Of a stretch of 64,000 bases of DNA, positions 9,155 through 21,387 are shown one piece after another. Position numbers and translations under genes: made by a program. How positions within the stretch are numbered: position 1 is the stretch's first letter; every line of letters starts with the position of its first letter. Below the pieces are notes generated by a model. It was not told the DNA's origin. It was given only the letters and a program-made list of their open reading frames with translations, and searched no databases. Where the stretch lies: contig NZ_CP024636.1 in assembly GCF_009728735.1 (NCBI RefSeq), positions 4,233,629 to 4,297,628 on the forward strand. Direction: 5' to 3'. Source of the DNA: Pantoea phytobeneficialis (lineage in GTDB: Bacteria; Pseudomonadota; Gammaproteobacteria; Enterobacterales; Enterobacteriaceae).

Positions 9155-10150
9155 ATGAAAGAAAGTATGCCCTTCCCTCTCCTCTCCATCATCACCCCAA
9201 TGTACAACGCCGGGGTGATGCTGGACTCTTTTATGCAATCACTGCTGACGCAGACGCTGACCAATCTGGAGATCATCATTGTCAATGATGGTTCTACCGA
9301 TGGCTCCGGTGAGCGTGCTGATGTTTATGCACAGCAGCACGCACAGGTGAGGGTAATCCATCAACCGAATGGTGGTGTATCGCGCGCGCGAAACGCGGGT
9401 CTGGCCGTAGCACGCGGCAAGTATGTGACTTTTCCAGACGCCGATGACACCATGAATCCGACGATGTATCAGACCTTAGTCGAAATGGCTGAAAGTGATA
9501 ACCTCGATGCCGCCCAGTGCAATGCTGAATGGTTCTTTCAAGCCAGCCAACTTATCAAGCCGTTGATACCCCATGACCGGTTAAGGTCCACCGAAGTACT
9601 GCGTGGTCCGGAATGGTTAAATCGGGCGCTGAAGACCCATCGCTATATGCATGTTGTTTGGCTGGGTATTTATCGTCGCGAGTTAATTGAACAACTACAG
9701 TTGTATTTTGCACCCGGGTTACATCATCAGGATATTCCCTGGACGACGGAATTCATGCTCAACGCTCAACGTGTACGCTACACCGATCGCGTGCTTTATC
9801 GTTATTACATGCACGATAGTTCTGTCAGCAATCGCAAGCGCACGGGTGAAAAGAATGTGGCCTATCAACGCCATTACCTGAAAATTGCCCAAATGCTGGA
9901 GGAGATCAATGCCCGCTACCAGCATAAAGTGACAATCTACCCGACGTTTCATTATCAGATTACGCACGAAGCGTTGAGCGTCTGCCATAGTATTCGCCGT
10001 GAACCCGATGCGGGTGCGCGCCAGGCGATCATTCATGACCTCTTCGCGACCCAAACGCATAGGCGTATGCTGCGTAATGCGCGTGGCATCCGGCAATGGT
10101 ATCAGTTGCTGTTGTGGCTAAGTCGTCTTTATCGCTGGCGTAAGAAATAA
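9155..10150 (+). CDS. GT2 family glycosyltransferase of the LPS core cluster
   Basis: An inverting GT-A glycosyltransferase of 331 aa. The GT2 signature is visible: LLSIITPMYNAG, IIIVNDGSTDGSGE (about residue 45), GGVSRARNAGLAVARGKYV, and the acid pair in FPDADDTM. The C-terminal half is rich in basic residues and has no membrane span. It follows waaL by 9 nt and ends the AT-rich block, 72 nt before waaQ. It probably adds an outer-core sugar. Similar GT2 genes occur in O-antigen and core clusters, so substrate assignment is not possible. A second in-frame ATG four codons downstream is an alternative start. Confidence 0.8.
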   Translation: MKESMPFPLLSIITPMYNAGVMLDSFMQSLLTQTLTNLEIIIVNDGSTDGSGERADVYAQQHAQVRVIHQPNGGVSRARNAGLAVARGKYVTFPDADDTMNPTMYQTLVEMAESDNLDAAQCNAEWFFQASQLIKPLIPHDRLRSTEVLRGPEWLNRALKTHRYMHVVWLGIYRRELIEQLQLYFAPGLHHQDIPWTTEFMLNAQRVRYTDRVLYRYYMHDSSVSNRKRTGEKNVAYQRHYLKIAQMLEEINARYQHKVTIYPTFHYQITHEALSVCHSIRREPDAGARQAIIHDLFATQTHRRMLRNARGIRQWYQLLLWLSRLYRWRKK

Positions 10151-10164
10151 GCGCCGCGCCTGGC

Positions 10165-10193
10165 TTTCACCCCTGGTGGGTTTGCCCTACAAT
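10165..10193 (+). promoter_or_regulatory. Possible promoter for waaQ-wabG
   Basis: TACAAT (10188-10193) lies 30 nt before the waaQ ATG, with a poor TTTCAC -35 at 17 bp spacing. No JUMPstart/ops element of the E. coli waaQ operon type is seen. Confidence 0.3.
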
Positions 10194-10222
10194 CAGCTCA
10201 CTGAATTTTGAGATCATTTAGT

Positions 10223-11299
10223 ATGGCAAGCCCGATTCCAGACCACTTTTCACCCCAAAATATTCTGCTGATAAAGCTGCGCCATCATGGCGATATGCTG
10301 CTGACCACGCCGGTGATCAATGCACTTCGCCAACGTTACCCACAAGCCAATATTGACGTCCTGTTGTATAAAGAAACGCGCCCAATGCTGGAAGCTCATC
10401 CGGCCATTCGGCAACTGCACATCATCGATCGCAACTGGAAAAAGGAAGGCGGCTGGCAGAAATTCCGCCATGAAGTTGCGTTGATTTCTGCTGTACGCGC
10501 GTGCCATTACGATCTGGTGATTAATCTGGCGGATCAGTGGCGTAGCGCCATTCTCACCAAACTTTCTGGTTCCCCGTTTCGTATTGGTTTCGCCTTTCAC
10601 AAGCGCGATAGCGCCATCTGGCGCTGGTGCCATAACCTGCTGGTGAGTACCGATGATCACGGTAATCTCCACACCGTTGAACAAAATATGTCGGCACTGT
10701 CCCCTCTCGGCATCACCGCGGCAGGGGCCAAAGCGTCTATGCATTTCAGCGCCGCCGACCAGCAAAAAGTGCAGGAAATATTAGCCCGGCAACAGGTCAA
10801 TGCACCTTATGTGGTAGTGCAACCCACTTCACGCTGGGAATTCAAATGCTGGGATGATGAAAAAGTCGCGCAGTTAATCGACGCTCTGGCCGCAGACGGT
10901 CATACCGTGGTGCTGACCTCCGCCCCGGATAAAAAAGAGTTGGCGATGATTGAACGTATCCGGTCCTTGTGTCAGAGCGACAATGTCGTATCACTCGCCG
11001 GTCAATTCTCTTTGCCACAACTGGCGGCACTGATCGCCAAAGCCCGATTGTTTATTGGTGTCGATTCCGCGCCGATGCATATGGCTGCCGCGCTTGATAC
11101 GCCCTGCCTGGCGCTGTTTGGCCCCACTAAGCTACAGTTCTGGCGTCCCTGGGGCGATAATAATCGCATTATCTGGGCCGGTGATTACGGCCCCCTGCCC
11201 GACCCGGACTCCATCGACACCAAAACGCACCAGCGCTACTTAGCGATCATCCCGGTTGCCGATGTGGTCGCCGCGGCAAGGAGTTTTTTGCATGACTAA
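10223..11299 (+). CDS. waaQ: LPS core heptosyltransferase III
   Basis: A GT9 enzyme of 358 aa that adds the branch heptose (HepIII) to HepII of the inner core. It has the KLRHHGDMLLTTPVINAL N-terminal motif and the GVDSAPMHMAAALDTP donor site followed by LFGPTKLQFWRPWG, which is the WaaQ form. The ATG at 10223 was chosen; a TTG five codons upstream is in frame but less likely. The last eight bases overlap wabG, whose ribosome site (AAGGAG) lies inside waaQ, so the two are coupled. Confidence 0.93.
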   Translation: MASPIPDHFSPQNILLIKLRHHGDMLLTTPVINALRQRYPQANIDVLLYKETRPMLEAHPAIRQLHIIDRNWKKEGGWQKFRHEVALISAVRACHYDLVINLADQWRSAILTKLSGSPFRIGFAFHKRDSAIWRWCHNLLVSTDDHGNLHTVEQNMSALSPLGITAAGAKASMHFSAADQQKVQEILARQQVNAPYVVVQPTSRWEFKCWDDEKVAQLIDALAADGHTVVLTSAPDKKELAMIERIRSLCQSDNVVSLAGQFSLPQLAALIAKARLFIGVDSAPMHMAAALDTPCLALFGPTKLQFWRPWGDNNRIIWAGDYGPLPDPDSIDTKTHQRYLAIIPVADVVAAARSFLHD

Positions 11300-12425
11300 G
11301 CTACGCCTGGCAATTGTCCGGCAGAAGTATCGTCCGGACGGCGGGGCCGAGCGCTTTATTTCGCGCGCGCTGGAAGCACTGGACAGCGAGCAACTGGACC
11401 TCAATATCATTACTCGCAGCTGGCAAGGCACGCCAAACCCGGCCTGGCATCTGCACATTTGCAATCCGACCAAATTTGGCCGTGTCTCGCGTGAGCGTGG
11501 CTTTGCCGTGGCCGCCCGCGCCTGCTGGGAACGGGAAAAGTTTGATATTGTGCAGAGCCACGAGCGTATTGCGGGTTGCGATATCTTTCGCGCAGGCGAT
11601 GGCGTGCATCGTGTCTGGCTGGAGCAACGCGCGCGTATTGTCTCATCATGGCAGCGCCTGAGCGCCTCGCTTAGCCCTTATCATCGCTACGTATTACAGG
11701 CCGAACGCGAAATGTTCAATGCACCGTCGCTGAAAGCGGTAATCTGTAATTCAGAGATGGTAAAGCAGGATATTTTGCGTTGTTTCTCGTTAGATGCCAG
11801 CAAGATCCATGTCATTCACAACGCTATTGATAGCCAACGTTTTCAACCGGCTACCGCAGCACAGCGCGACATATCACGCCAGCAGCTCCGGCTGCCGCAG
11901 AACGCGACGGTGATGATTTATGTTGGCTCCGGTTTTGAACGCAAAGGCTTAAAAGCGGCAATTGAAGCCGTTGCGCGCAGCGATCGCTTCCTGGTTGTCG
12001 TCGGCCAGGACAAGCAGATGACGCGTTATCAGCAGCTGGCTAACCAACTGAATTGTCTGGATCGCCTGAGATTTGTTGGTGTGCAGCAGGACGTGCAGCC
12101 TTTCTATCATGCTGCCGATGCCTTGCTGCTGCCAACACTCTATGATCCTTTTCCGAATGTGGTGCTGGAAGCCATGGCCTGCGGGTTGGCGGTGATCACC
12201 AGTACCGGTTGCGGCGGCGCTGAATTCATTCAGGCTGGTCAGGAAGGCTTCGTATGTGATGCTTTGGATATCAAAGCGTTGAATGAAGCCGTGCTGGCAA
12301 TTCCATCACTTTCGCAGAACTCCGCACTGGGTGAGGCCGCACGCCGCAGAATTGAACCTTATGGTCCACAACGACTGGCACAAGCGCTGACCTCGCTTTA
12401 CCAGCAAGTGCTTAAGCCTGTTTGA
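11292..12425 (+). CDS. wabG: GT4 core glycosyltransferase WabG/WaaG type
   Basis: A GT-B retaining glycosyltransferase of 377 aa. Visible are RQKYRPDGGAERFISRAL at the N-terminus, SHERIAGCDIFRAGDG, IYVGSGFERKGL at the start of the donor domain, and the EX7E-type region PFPNVVLEAMACGLAV. E. coli WaaG adds glucose to HepII; the Klebsiella/Serratia homologue WabG adds galacturonic acid. The gene order here (waaQ-wabG-waaA-waaE-coaD) is the Klebsiella/Serratia order, so the WabG name is preferred, but the sugar is inferred only from context. Confidence 0.85.
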   Translation: MTKLRLAIVRQKYRPDGGAERFISRALEALDSEQLDLNIITRSWQGTPNPAWHLHICNPTKFGRVSRERGFAVAARACWEREKFDIVQSHERIAGCDIFRAGDGVHRVWLEQRARIVSSWQRLSASLSPYHRYVLQAEREMFNAPSLKAVICNSEMVKQDILRCFSLDASKIHVIHNAIDSQRFQPATAAQRDISRQQLRLPQNATVMIYVGSGFERKGLKAAIEAVARSDRFLVVVGQDKQMTRYQQLANQLNCLDRLRFVGVQQDVQPFYHAADALLLPTLYDPFPNVVLEAMACGLAVITSTGCGGAEFIQAGQEGFVCDALDIKALNEAVLAIPSLSQNSALGEAARRRIEPYGPQRLAQALTSLYQQVLKPV

Positions 12426-12517
12426 CGAAGGGGTATGAGCAGGCGTCAGGTTTCTGATAACATGCCGTCATCTTGATTTCTTATGCTTTTTGACGCGAAC
12501 CTGTCGTAACGATAACT

Positions 12518-13791
12518 ATGACGATTCTATACACAGCCCTGCTCTACCTGATCCAGCCTCTTATCTGGCTGCGCCTGTGGCTGCGCGGTCGAAAAGCCCC
12601 GGCGTATCGCAAACGCTGGGCGGAGCGCTATGGCTATTGCAGTGGAAAAGTTGAGCCGAACGGCATTGTGCTGCATTCAGTTTCGGTGGGAGAAACCCTC
12701 GCTGCGGTGCCGCTGGTGCGCGCGCTACGCCATCGCTACCCGACACTGCCGATTACCGTGACCACCATGACACCCACCGGTTCAGAACGTGCACAATCGG
12801 CGTTTGGCAAAGATGTGCATCACGTTTATCTGCCTTACGATCTGCCGGGTGCCATCAATCGTTTCCTTGATACGGTCAATCCCAGACTGGTGATCATCAT
12901 GGAAACCGAGCTGTGGCCCAACATTATCCGTATTCTGCATCAGCGTCAGATCCCGTTAGTGATTGCCAATGCGCGTCTCTCGGAACGCTCCGCGAAAGGC
13001 TACAAAAAGCTGGGCGGCTTTATGCGCGACCTGCTGCAACGCATCACTTTGATTGCGGCGCAGAATCAGGAAGATGGCGACCGTTTTCTCAGCCTCGGGC
13101 TAAAACGTTCACATCTGGCGGTCACCGGTAGCCTGAAGTTTGATATCTCAGTTACGCCGGAGCTGGCAGCTAAAGCTGTCACGCTACGTCGCCAGTGGGC
13201 ACCGCGTCGCCCGGTGTGGATTGCCACCAGCACCCACGATGGTGAAGAAGCGATTGTGCTGGATGCGCATCGCCGTCTGTTGGCGCAATTTCCCGACCTG
13301 CTGCTGATTCTGGTACCGCGCCATCCGGAACGTTTTAAAGATGCCTGTGAACTGACGCAGAAGCGTGGTTTCAGTTTTACGCTACGCAGCAGCGGCGAGA
13401 TCCCTTCCAGTGCTACGCAGGTGGTGATTGGCGATACCATGGGTGAACTGATGTTGTTGTACGGGATTGCCGATCTGGCCTTTGTCGGCGGCAGCCTGGT
13501 GGAACGTGGCGGTCATAACCCGCTCGAACCCGCCGCCCATGCGATTCCGGTACTGATGGGCCCGCATATCTGGAACTTCAAAGATATCTGCGCCAGGCTG
13601 CAACAGGCGGAAGGGCTGATTACCGTGACCGATGTGGTGTCACTGGAGAAAGAAGTCGCCAATCTACTACAGGATGATGACTATCGTCGCTACTATGGTC
13701 GCCACGCCGTTGACGTACTGCATCAAAATCAGGGTGCATTACAGCGTCTGCTACATTTACTCGAACCCCATTTGCCACCGCGAGCACACTA

Positions 13792-13792
<1 letters not shown>
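12518..13792 (+). CDS. waaA: 3-deoxy-D-manno-octulosonic acid (Kdo) transferase
   Basis: The bifunctional GT30 Kdo transferase of 424 aa that adds two Kdo residues to lipid IV-A, an essential step. An N-terminal membrane anchor (about residues 3-20) is followed by the base-bearing [24 protein letters not shown] and the C-terminal [18 protein letters not shown] close the CMP-Kdo site. The preceding 92 nt hold no gene, and I see no clear promoter there. Its stop TAA shares one base with the waaE start (TAATG), giving tight coupling. Confidence 0.97.
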
Positions 13793-15856
<2,064 letters not shown>

Positions 15857-15884
15857 CTCATCTCCTCAACGAACCGCAGAAACA

Positions 15885-15910
15885 AAAAACCCGGCCGAAG
15901 CCGGGTTTTT
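15885..15910 (-). terminator. Terminator after rpmB-rpmG
   Basis: The 11 bp stem AAAAACCCGGC / GCCGGGTTTTT with a 4-nt loop has T runs on either strand. It stands between the rpmG stop and the mutM start and should attenuate transcription into mutM. Confidence 0.85.
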
Positions 15911-15925
15911 CGCAGAACACTAAAA

Positions 15926-16096
<171 letters not shown>

Positions 16097-16104
16097 TCAG
16101 TTCC

Positions 16105-16362
<258 letters not shown>

Positions 16363-16485
16363 TCAGCTCGAGCTTTAAAAACTAGGTTTTGGCCGCCTCG
16401 TCAGGCCTTAGCCCGCCCAGGCGAGTTCCATGTGAACCCGCTAAGCTGGCCCAAACGCCAAACCCGAGATTCTCAAAGGTGGCGT

Positions 16486-16514
16486 AGTATACGCCGGTCA
16501 GCGCTGGTGCTCAA
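16486..16514 (-). promoter_or_regulatory. Sigma-70 promoter of rpmB-rpmG
   Basis: On the minus strand TTGAGC (16514-16509) and TATACT (16491-16486) are spaced by 17 bp, upstream of rpmB. The leader would be about 140 nt. Confidence 0.65.
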
Positions 16515-16584
16515 GTCCCGAACAAATAAAGATCCCTATGGATCGCGCAAAAACACACCGTTTCCGCCGGTTTCGTCACCAGAA

Positions 16585-17238
16585 TTACAGCCAGCCACGC
16601 TCGGCAAAGGACGTAAACTCGCCATGACCGATCACCAGATGATCAAGCAGTCGGATATTCAGCAGCGTACAAGCCTTGCTGATTCTTTGGGTAATTTCCC
16701 GGTCAGCGCGGCTGGGTTCGGCAATGCCTGAAGGGTGATTGTGTGCCAGAATCACTGCCGCCGCATTGAGTTTTAGCGCTTCACGCACAATTTCGCGCGG
16801 ATGGACTTCCACGCTGTTTATCGAGCCGGAAAACATTTTTTGCGCCTGTAAAACGCGGTGCTGATTGTCGAGAAACAGCGCCATAAAAATTTCCCGTTCC
16901 TGATGCGCCAACACGCTTTGCAGGTAGTGGCGTGTCACCTGCGGGTTTTCCATCACGTTTTCACGCGCCAACTGGCTGGCAAAGAAACGCCTTGCTGTCT
17001 CAGCCACCGCCTGAAGCTGAGTAATCTTGGCTACCCCTACGCCTTTAGTATCCGCCAACTGCTCCTGGTTGGCGCTCAAGACATCATACAGTGAGCCAAA
17101 TTTATTCAGCATCTGTCGCGCCAGTGCCATAACGCTGACGCCGTAGGAACCGGTACGTAAAAAAATCGCCAGCAGCTCCTCATCATTCAGCGCTTCAGCG
17201 CCCTTCGACGCCAGTTTCTCTCTTGGTGCCAGTTCCAT
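16585..17238 (-). CDS. radC: RadC family JAMM-domain protein
   Basis: A 217-aa protein (E. coli RadC is 222). An N-terminal helix-hairpin-helix-like region contains [15 protein letters not shown]. The C-terminal MPN/JAMM domain has [12 protein letters not shown] and the metal motif [16 protein letters not shown]. The original DNA-repair assignment of RadC was later withdrawn; its biochemical function remains unclear. Divergent from coaBC and upstream of rpmB, as in E. coli. Confidence 0.93.
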   Translation of the reverse strand: MELAPREKLASKGAEALNDEELLAIFLRTGSYGVSVMALARQMLNKFGSLYDVLSANQEQLADTKGVGVAKITQLQAVAETARRFFASQLARENVMENPQVTRHYLQSVLAHQEREIFMALFLDNQHRVLQAQKMFSGSINSVEVHPREIVREALKLNAAAVILAHNHPSGIAEPSRADREITQRISKACTLLNIRLLDHLVIGHGEFTSFAERGWL

Positions 17239-17431
17239 GATTACGCCCTCTTCCCTGCGTTGCGGCCATCCTGAACCAGCAACGTGGTGAAATCCAGCCA
17301 GTTTATGGGGTTTTCAGAGCCGCCTCGCAAAGGTCGCAACCCGTGAAAATGGCGCGAGTGGTTTTTGTGGTAAAGTTGCGTTATCTGCCGCGCCTGGCGC
17401 GGCAATCTGCGTTGAACCGAGGCGATTGAAA

Positions 17432-18652
17432 ATGACGGGATTAGCCGGAAAAAAAGTTCTGCTGGGCGTAAGTGGCGGCATTGCAGCCTATAAAGCACCG
17501 GAACTGGTAAGACGATTGCGCGATCGCGGTGCCGATGTGCGTGTGATGATGACCGAAGCGGCCAAAGCGTTTATTACGCCCCTCAGCCTCCAGGCCGTAT
17601 CGGGGTATCCGGTATTTGACGATCTGCTTGACCCGGCAGCCGAAGCCGCAATGGGCCACATTGAGCTGGCGAAATGGGCAGACCTGATTTTGCTGGCACC
17701 GGCTACCGCTGACCTGATTGCCCGCGTCACCGCTGGCATGGCGAACGATCTGGTGACCACAACCTGTCTGGCAACCGCGGCCCCGATTGCCATCGTGCCT
17801 GCCATGAATCAGCAAATGTATCGTGCTGCCATTACGCAGGAGAACCTGCAACGCCTGCATGCGCGTGGTGTGTTGATTTGGGGACCAGACAGCGGCAGCC
17901 AGGCCTGTGGCGATATCGGACCGGGACGGATGCTCGATCCGCTGGCGATTGTAGCTTATGCGCTGGAATGGGCCTCACCCGTCAACGATCTGCAACATCT
18001 CAACATTATGATCACCGCCGGACCGACCCGTGAGGCTCTCGACCCGGTACGTTACATCACCAATCACAGTTCAGGTAAAATGGGGTTTGCCATTGCCGCC
18101 GCCGCCGCCAGACGCGGGGCGAAAGTGACGTTGGTTGCCGGTCCGGTCACGTTGCCCACACCCGCATGGGTGCAACGCGTGGATGTCACGAGTGCTCAGG
18201 AGATGGAAGCGGCAGTGATGGCGCAAATCAGCCAACAACATATTTTCATTGCCAGCGCAGCCGTGGCAGACTACCGGGCGGCAAATATTGCCGCAGAGAA
18301 AATCAAAAAACAGGGTGGCGATGATAATGTCACACTGCAACTGGTGAAGAATCCCGACATCGTGGCGGGGGTGGCGGCACTCAAAGAGGGCCGTCCCTAT
18401 GTCGTCGGGTTTGCCGCCGAAACCCGGAATGTGGAAGAATACGCGCGGCAAAAACGGGTACGTAAAAATCTCGACCTGATTTGCGCCAATGATGTGGCAA
18501 AAGCGGGCCAGGGGTTCAATAGCGACATCAATGCTCTTCACCTTTTTTGGCAGGAAGGAGAAAAAGTCTTACCGCTCAGTGATAAGACGCTCCTTGGCCA
18601 ACAATTATTAGACGAGATTGTCAGCCGTTATGATGAAAAAAATCGACGTTAA
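17432..18652 (+). CDS. coaBC: Bifunctional phosphopantothenoylcysteine decarboxylase/synthase
   Basis: A 406-aa fusion enzyme (Dfp) performing two consecutive CoA steps. The N-terminal FMN-dependent decarboxylase has [15 protein letters not shown], the active-site His in [11 protein letters not shown], and the Cys in [13 protein letters not shown] (about residue 158). The C-terminal CTP-dependent synthase begins near [15 protein letters not shown] and keeps Lys in AAEKIKKQ. The ATG at 17432 gives the E. coli length; a TTG two codons earlier is possible. dut overlaps its 3' end by 20 nt in another frame. Confidence 0.97.
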   Translation: MTGLAGKKVLLGVSGGIAAYKAPELVRRLRDRGADVRVMMTEAAKAFITPLSLQAVSGYPVFDDLLDPAAEAAMGHIELAKWADLILLAPATADLIARVTAGMANDLVTTTCLATAAPIAIVPAMNQQMYRAAITQENLQRLHARGVLIWGPDSGSQACGDIGPGRMLDPLAIVAYALEWASPVNDLQHLNIMITAGPTREALDPVRYITNHSSGKMGFAIAAAAARRGAKVTLVAGPVTLPTPAWVQRVDVTSAQEMEAAVMAQISQQHIFIASAAVADYRAANIAAEKIKKQGGDDNVTLQLVKNPDIVAGVAALKEGRPYVVGFAAETRNVEEYARQKRVRKNLDLICANDVAKAGQGFNSDINALHLFWQEGEKVLPLSDKTLLGQQLLDEIVSRYDEKNRR

Positions 18653-19088
18653 AATTCTTGATGCGCGCGTAGGAACTGAGTTCCCGCTGCCGACTTATGC
18701 AACCTCGGGTTCAGCCGGACTGGATTTACGCGCCTGTCTGGATGAGGCACTGGAAATCACCCCAGGCAGCACCGTGCTGGTGCCGACTGGCCTGGCGATT
18801 CATATTGGCGATCCCAGCCTCGCGGCCGTCATTCTGCCTCGCTCCGGTCTTGGCCATAAGCACGGCATCGTGCTGGGTAACCTGGTGGGTTTGATCGACT
18901 CCGATTATCAGGGTCAGCTGATGGTTTCTGTCTGGAATCGTGGGCAGGATAGCTTCACGCTGAACCCAGGTGACCGTCTGGCACAGCTGGTCTTTGTACC
19001 TGTGGTGCAAGCCGAGTTTAATCTGGTGGAAGATTTTGACGCCAGCGTGCGTGGCGCGGGCGGCTTCGGTCACTCTGGCCGTCAGTAA
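18633..19088 (+). CDS. dut: Deoxyuridine 5'-triphosphate nucleotidohydrolase
   Basis: A trimeric dUTPase of 151 aa that hydrolyses dUTP to dUMP, limiting uracil in DNA. The five family motifs are visible, including [11 protein letters not shown] (I), [10 protein letters not shown] (II), GLIDSDYQG (III) and the C-terminal GGFGHSGRQ (V). The start MKKIDV matches E. coli; an ATG directly before it is equally placed. The overlap with coaBC suggests coupled translation. slmA follows 117 nt downstream, as in E. coli. Confidence 0.97.
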   Translation: MKKIDVKILDARVGTEFPLPTYATSGSAGLDLRACLDEALEITPGSTVLVPTGLAIHIGDPSLAAVILPRSGLGHKHGIVLGNLVGLIDSDYQGQLMVSVWNRGQDSFTLNPGDRLAQLVFVPVVQAEFNLVEDFDASVRGAGGFGHSGRQ

Positions 19089-19205
19089 CACGCGCTTTTC
19101 GCTTACGCCTCTGCCCTTGCTTCTTTTCTGCTCTGTGCGCATTGAACACAGGGCAGACGCGTGAGTGTTGCCTGTTTATGGTGAATTTCAGGGGTCTTGA
19201 AGGTC

Positions 19206-19802
19206 ATGGCAGAAAAAAAGGTCGCGAAGCGCAACCGTCGCGAAGAAATTTTGCAGGCACTGGCGCAAATGCTGGAGTCGAGCGATGGCAGCCAACGCAT
19301 CACCACCGCGAAACTGGCGGCCAGTGTAGGTGTTTCTGAAGCGGCACTCTATCGTCACTTTCCCAGCAAAACACGCATGTTTGACAGCCTGATCGAGTTT
19401 ATCGAAGACAGCCTGATTACGCGCATCAATCTAATCCTGAAAGATGAAAAAGAGACGGTGGCGCGCCTGCGTCTTATCGTGCAATTGCTTCTGGGATTTG
19501 GTGAGCGTAATCCGGGACTGACGCGTATTCTGACCGGCCACGCATTGATGTTTGAGCAGGACCGCCTGCAAGGACGCATCAATCAGCTGTTTGAGCGCAT
19601 TGAAGTGCAGCTACGCCAGGTGATGAAAGAGAAGAAGATGCGTGATGGTGAAGGCTTCCAGACCGATGAAACCCTGCTCGCCAGCCAGCTATTGGCGTTC
19701 TGCGAAGGGTTGCTGTCGCGCTATGTCCGTTCTGAATTCCGCTATCGTCCCACCGCGGATTTCGATACCCGCTGGCCATTGTTGGCGGCACAACTGGTTT
19801 AA
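19206..19802 (+). CDS. slmA: Nucleoid occlusion factor SlmA
   Basis: A TetR-family protein of 198 aa (E. coli length) that binds SBS sites on the chromosome and blocks FtsZ ring assembly over the nucleoid. The N-terminal helix-turn-helix contains [19 protein letters not shown], followed by [15 protein letters not shown]; the all-helical FtsZ-binding domain is strongly conserved. The ATG at 19206 is preferred over an in-frame TTG three codons upstream. A palindromic repeat copy lies just after the stop, between convergent slmA and pyrE. Confidence 0.96.
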   Translation: MAEKKVAKRNRREEILQALAQMLESSDGSQRITTAKLAASVGVSEAALYRHFPSKTRMFDSLIEFIEDSLITRINLILKDEKETVARLRLIVQLLLGFGERNPGLTRILTGHALMFEQDRLQGRINQLFERIEVQLRQVMKEKKMRDGEGFQTDETLLASQLLAFCEGLLSRYVRSEFRYRPTADFDTRWPLLAAQLV

Positions 19803-19807
19803 CTGTC

Positions 19808-19829
19808 GCGGCGCGATAAATCGCGCCGC
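19808..19829. repeat. Palindromic intergenic repeat, copy 1 (single arm)
   Basis: GCGGCGCGAT-AA-ATCGCGCCGC is a perfect 10 bp stem between the convergent slmA and pyrE stops. It shares its core with four two-armed copies elsewhere in the window. It may also help end transcription from both sides. Confidence 0.85.
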
Positions 19830-19838
19830 AACGGATGA

Positions 19839-20480
19839 TTAAATCCCGTACTCTTTACGATACGCGCGCACTTTCGCCAGATGGTCTGCCATCTCCGGCT
19901 TCTCTTCCAGATAATCAATCAATTCCGCCAGAGTAATGATTGCCGTGACTTTACAGCGGTAATCGCGCTCCACTTCCTGAATCGCCGAGATGTCACTACG
20001 ACCACGCTCCTGACGATCGAGAGAAATCAGCACGCCCGCCAGAGTGGCGTTATGGGCGTTGATGATGTCCATTGATTCGCGAATCGCCGTACCTGCGGTG
20101 ATCACATCATCCACCAGCATCACTTTGCCCTGGAGCGGGCTGCCAACCAGCAGGCCACCTTCGCCGTGATCTTTGGCTTCTTTACGGTTGAAGCAGTAAG
20201 GCACGTCACGGTCATGATGATCGGCCAGTGCTACCGCAGTGGTGGTGGCGATCGGAATGCCTTTGTAAGCCGGACCAAACAGCAGGTCAAAATCAACACC
20301 GCCATCCACCAGGGCCTGCGCGTAAAAACGACCTAACAACGCCAGATCACGCCCGGTATTAAACAGACCAGCATTGAAGAAATAAGGGCTTTTGCGCCCG
20401 GATTTCAGGGTGAACTCACCAAACTTCAATACCCCTTTGTTCAGGGCGAACTCAATAAACTGACGCTGCCAGGCTTTCAT
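19839..20480 (-). CDS. pyrE: Orotate phosphoribosyltransferase
   Basis: A type I phosphoribosyltransferase of 213 aa, E. coli length, converting orotate and PRPP to OMP in pyrimidine synthesis. The PRPP signature is [17 protein letters not shown] (about residue 120); the N-terminus [20 protein letters not shown] is typical. It follows rph and the attenuator hairpin, so expression should respond to UTP supply through coupled transcription and translation, as described for E. coli pyrE. Confidence 0.98.
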   Translation of the reverse strand: MKAWQRQFIEFALNKGVLKFGEFTLKSGRKSPYFFNAGLFNTGRDLALLGRFYAQALVDGGVDFDLLFGPAYKGIPIATTTAVALADHHDRDVPYCFNRKEAKDHGEGGLLVGSPLQGKVMLVDDVITAGTAIRESMDIINAHNATLAGVLISLDRQERGRSDISAIQEVERDYRCKVTAIITLAELIDYLEEKPEMADHLAKVRAYRKEYGI

Positions 20481-20491
20481 TTCTCACTCCT

Positions 20492-20523
20492 CAAATAAAG
20501 AAAAGGCGACTCTCTGGTCGCCT
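20492..20523 (-). terminator. pyrE attenuator
   Basis: On the minus strand the stem AGGCGAC-CAGAGA-GTCGCCT (20523-20504) is followed by TTTTCTTTATTT and then the pyrE ribosome site. The rph stop codon is only 6 nt upstream of the stem, the geometry of the E. coli UTP-sensing attenuator, in which ribosomes finishing rph disrupt the hairpin. Confidence 0.85.
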
Positions 20524-20529
20524 GTTACA

Positions 20530-21246
20530 TCAATCTGCTAACGCCGCTTTCTGCGCCACAATTAATTGCTCAATCCCGCCGCGCGCCAGCGCCAACAGTT
20601 GCAGCAACTCGTCATGGCTGAACGGTTCACCTTCTGCCGTGCCCTGCACTTCAATCATGCGGCCATCTTCCAGCATCACCACGTTCATATCGGTTTCTGC
20701 GGCAGAATCTTCCACATATTCAAGATCGCAACGCGCTTCGCCTTCAACGATACCGACAGAAATGGCGGCGACCATGCCTTTCAACGGACTGGATTTCAAT
20801 TTGCCATCCGCCACCAGCTTGTTGAGAGCATCAGCCAGTGCTACACAGGCCCCGGTGATGGACGCGGTGCGCGTGCCACCATCAGCCTGAATCACGTCAC
20901 AATCCAGCGTGATGGTGTATTCACCCAGCGCCTGCAAATCGACTGCGGCGCGCAGCGAGCGAGCGATCAGGCGCTGAATCTCCAGCGTGCGGCCACCCTG
21001 TTTGCCTTTAGCCGCTTCACGCGCCATACGGCTGTGCGTAGAACGCGGCAACATGCCGTACTCGGCGGTGACCCAGCCTTGCCCCTGGCCTTTGAGGAAA
21101 CGCGGTACGCCTTCGTCAACGGTGGCAGTGCACAGCACTTTGGTTTCACCGAACTCAACAAGGACCGAGCCTTCGGCATGTTTGGTGTAGTGACGAGTGA
21201 GGGTGACGGGACGCACTTGATTGGCGTGTCGGCCTGCTGGACGCAT
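20530..21246 (-). CDS. rph: Ribonuclease PH
   Basis: A phosphorolytic 3'-5' exoribonuclease of 238 aa that trims tRNA 3' ends. [20 protein letters not shown], the phosphate-site Arg region around [10 protein letters not shown], and CDVIQADGG are recognised signatures. The reading frame is full length, unlike E. coli K-12 where a frameshift inactivates rph and lowers pyrE expression. Here translation should run to within a few bases of the pyrE attenuator. Confidence 0.97.
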   Translation of the reverse strand: MRPAGRHANQVRPVTLTRHYTKHAEGSVLVEFGETKVLCTATVDEGVPRFLKGQGQGWVTAEYGMLPRSTHSRMAREAAKGKQGGRTLEIQRLIARSLRAAVDLQALGEYTITLDCDVIQADGGTRTASITGACVALADALNKLVADGKLKSSPLKGMVAAISVGIVEGEARCDLEYVEDSAAETDMNVVMLEDGRMIEVQGTAEGEPFSHDELLQLLALARGGIEQLIVAQKAALAD

Positions 21247-21280
21247 GGTTTCTCTCCGGCTTGCTTAGGTTTGGCTGCGC

Positions 21281-21309
21281 ATTATACGGACTTCCTCTGC
21301 GCCTGTCCT
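21281..21309 (-). promoter_or_regulatory. Sigma-70 promoter of rph-pyrE
   Basis: On the minus strand AGGACA and a perfect TATAAT are 17 bp apart, 35 bp upstream of the rph start. Confidence 0.65.
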
Positions 21310-21387
21310 GTCCTGAGGCGGCACAATCGCAGATGAAATTCCGCTCGCTCTGTGGCTAAATGCGCGTTTTCCCACTTAAAAAGATAA

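Noticed and set aside
10151..10222. JUMPstart/ops element before waaQ
   Set aside because: The core GGCGGTAG is absent in this stretch, although waaQ operons of E. coli carry it.
20566..21336. 256-codon plus-strand frame opposite rph
   Set aside because: Complement of the rph coding sequence, without ribosome site; rph is unambiguous.
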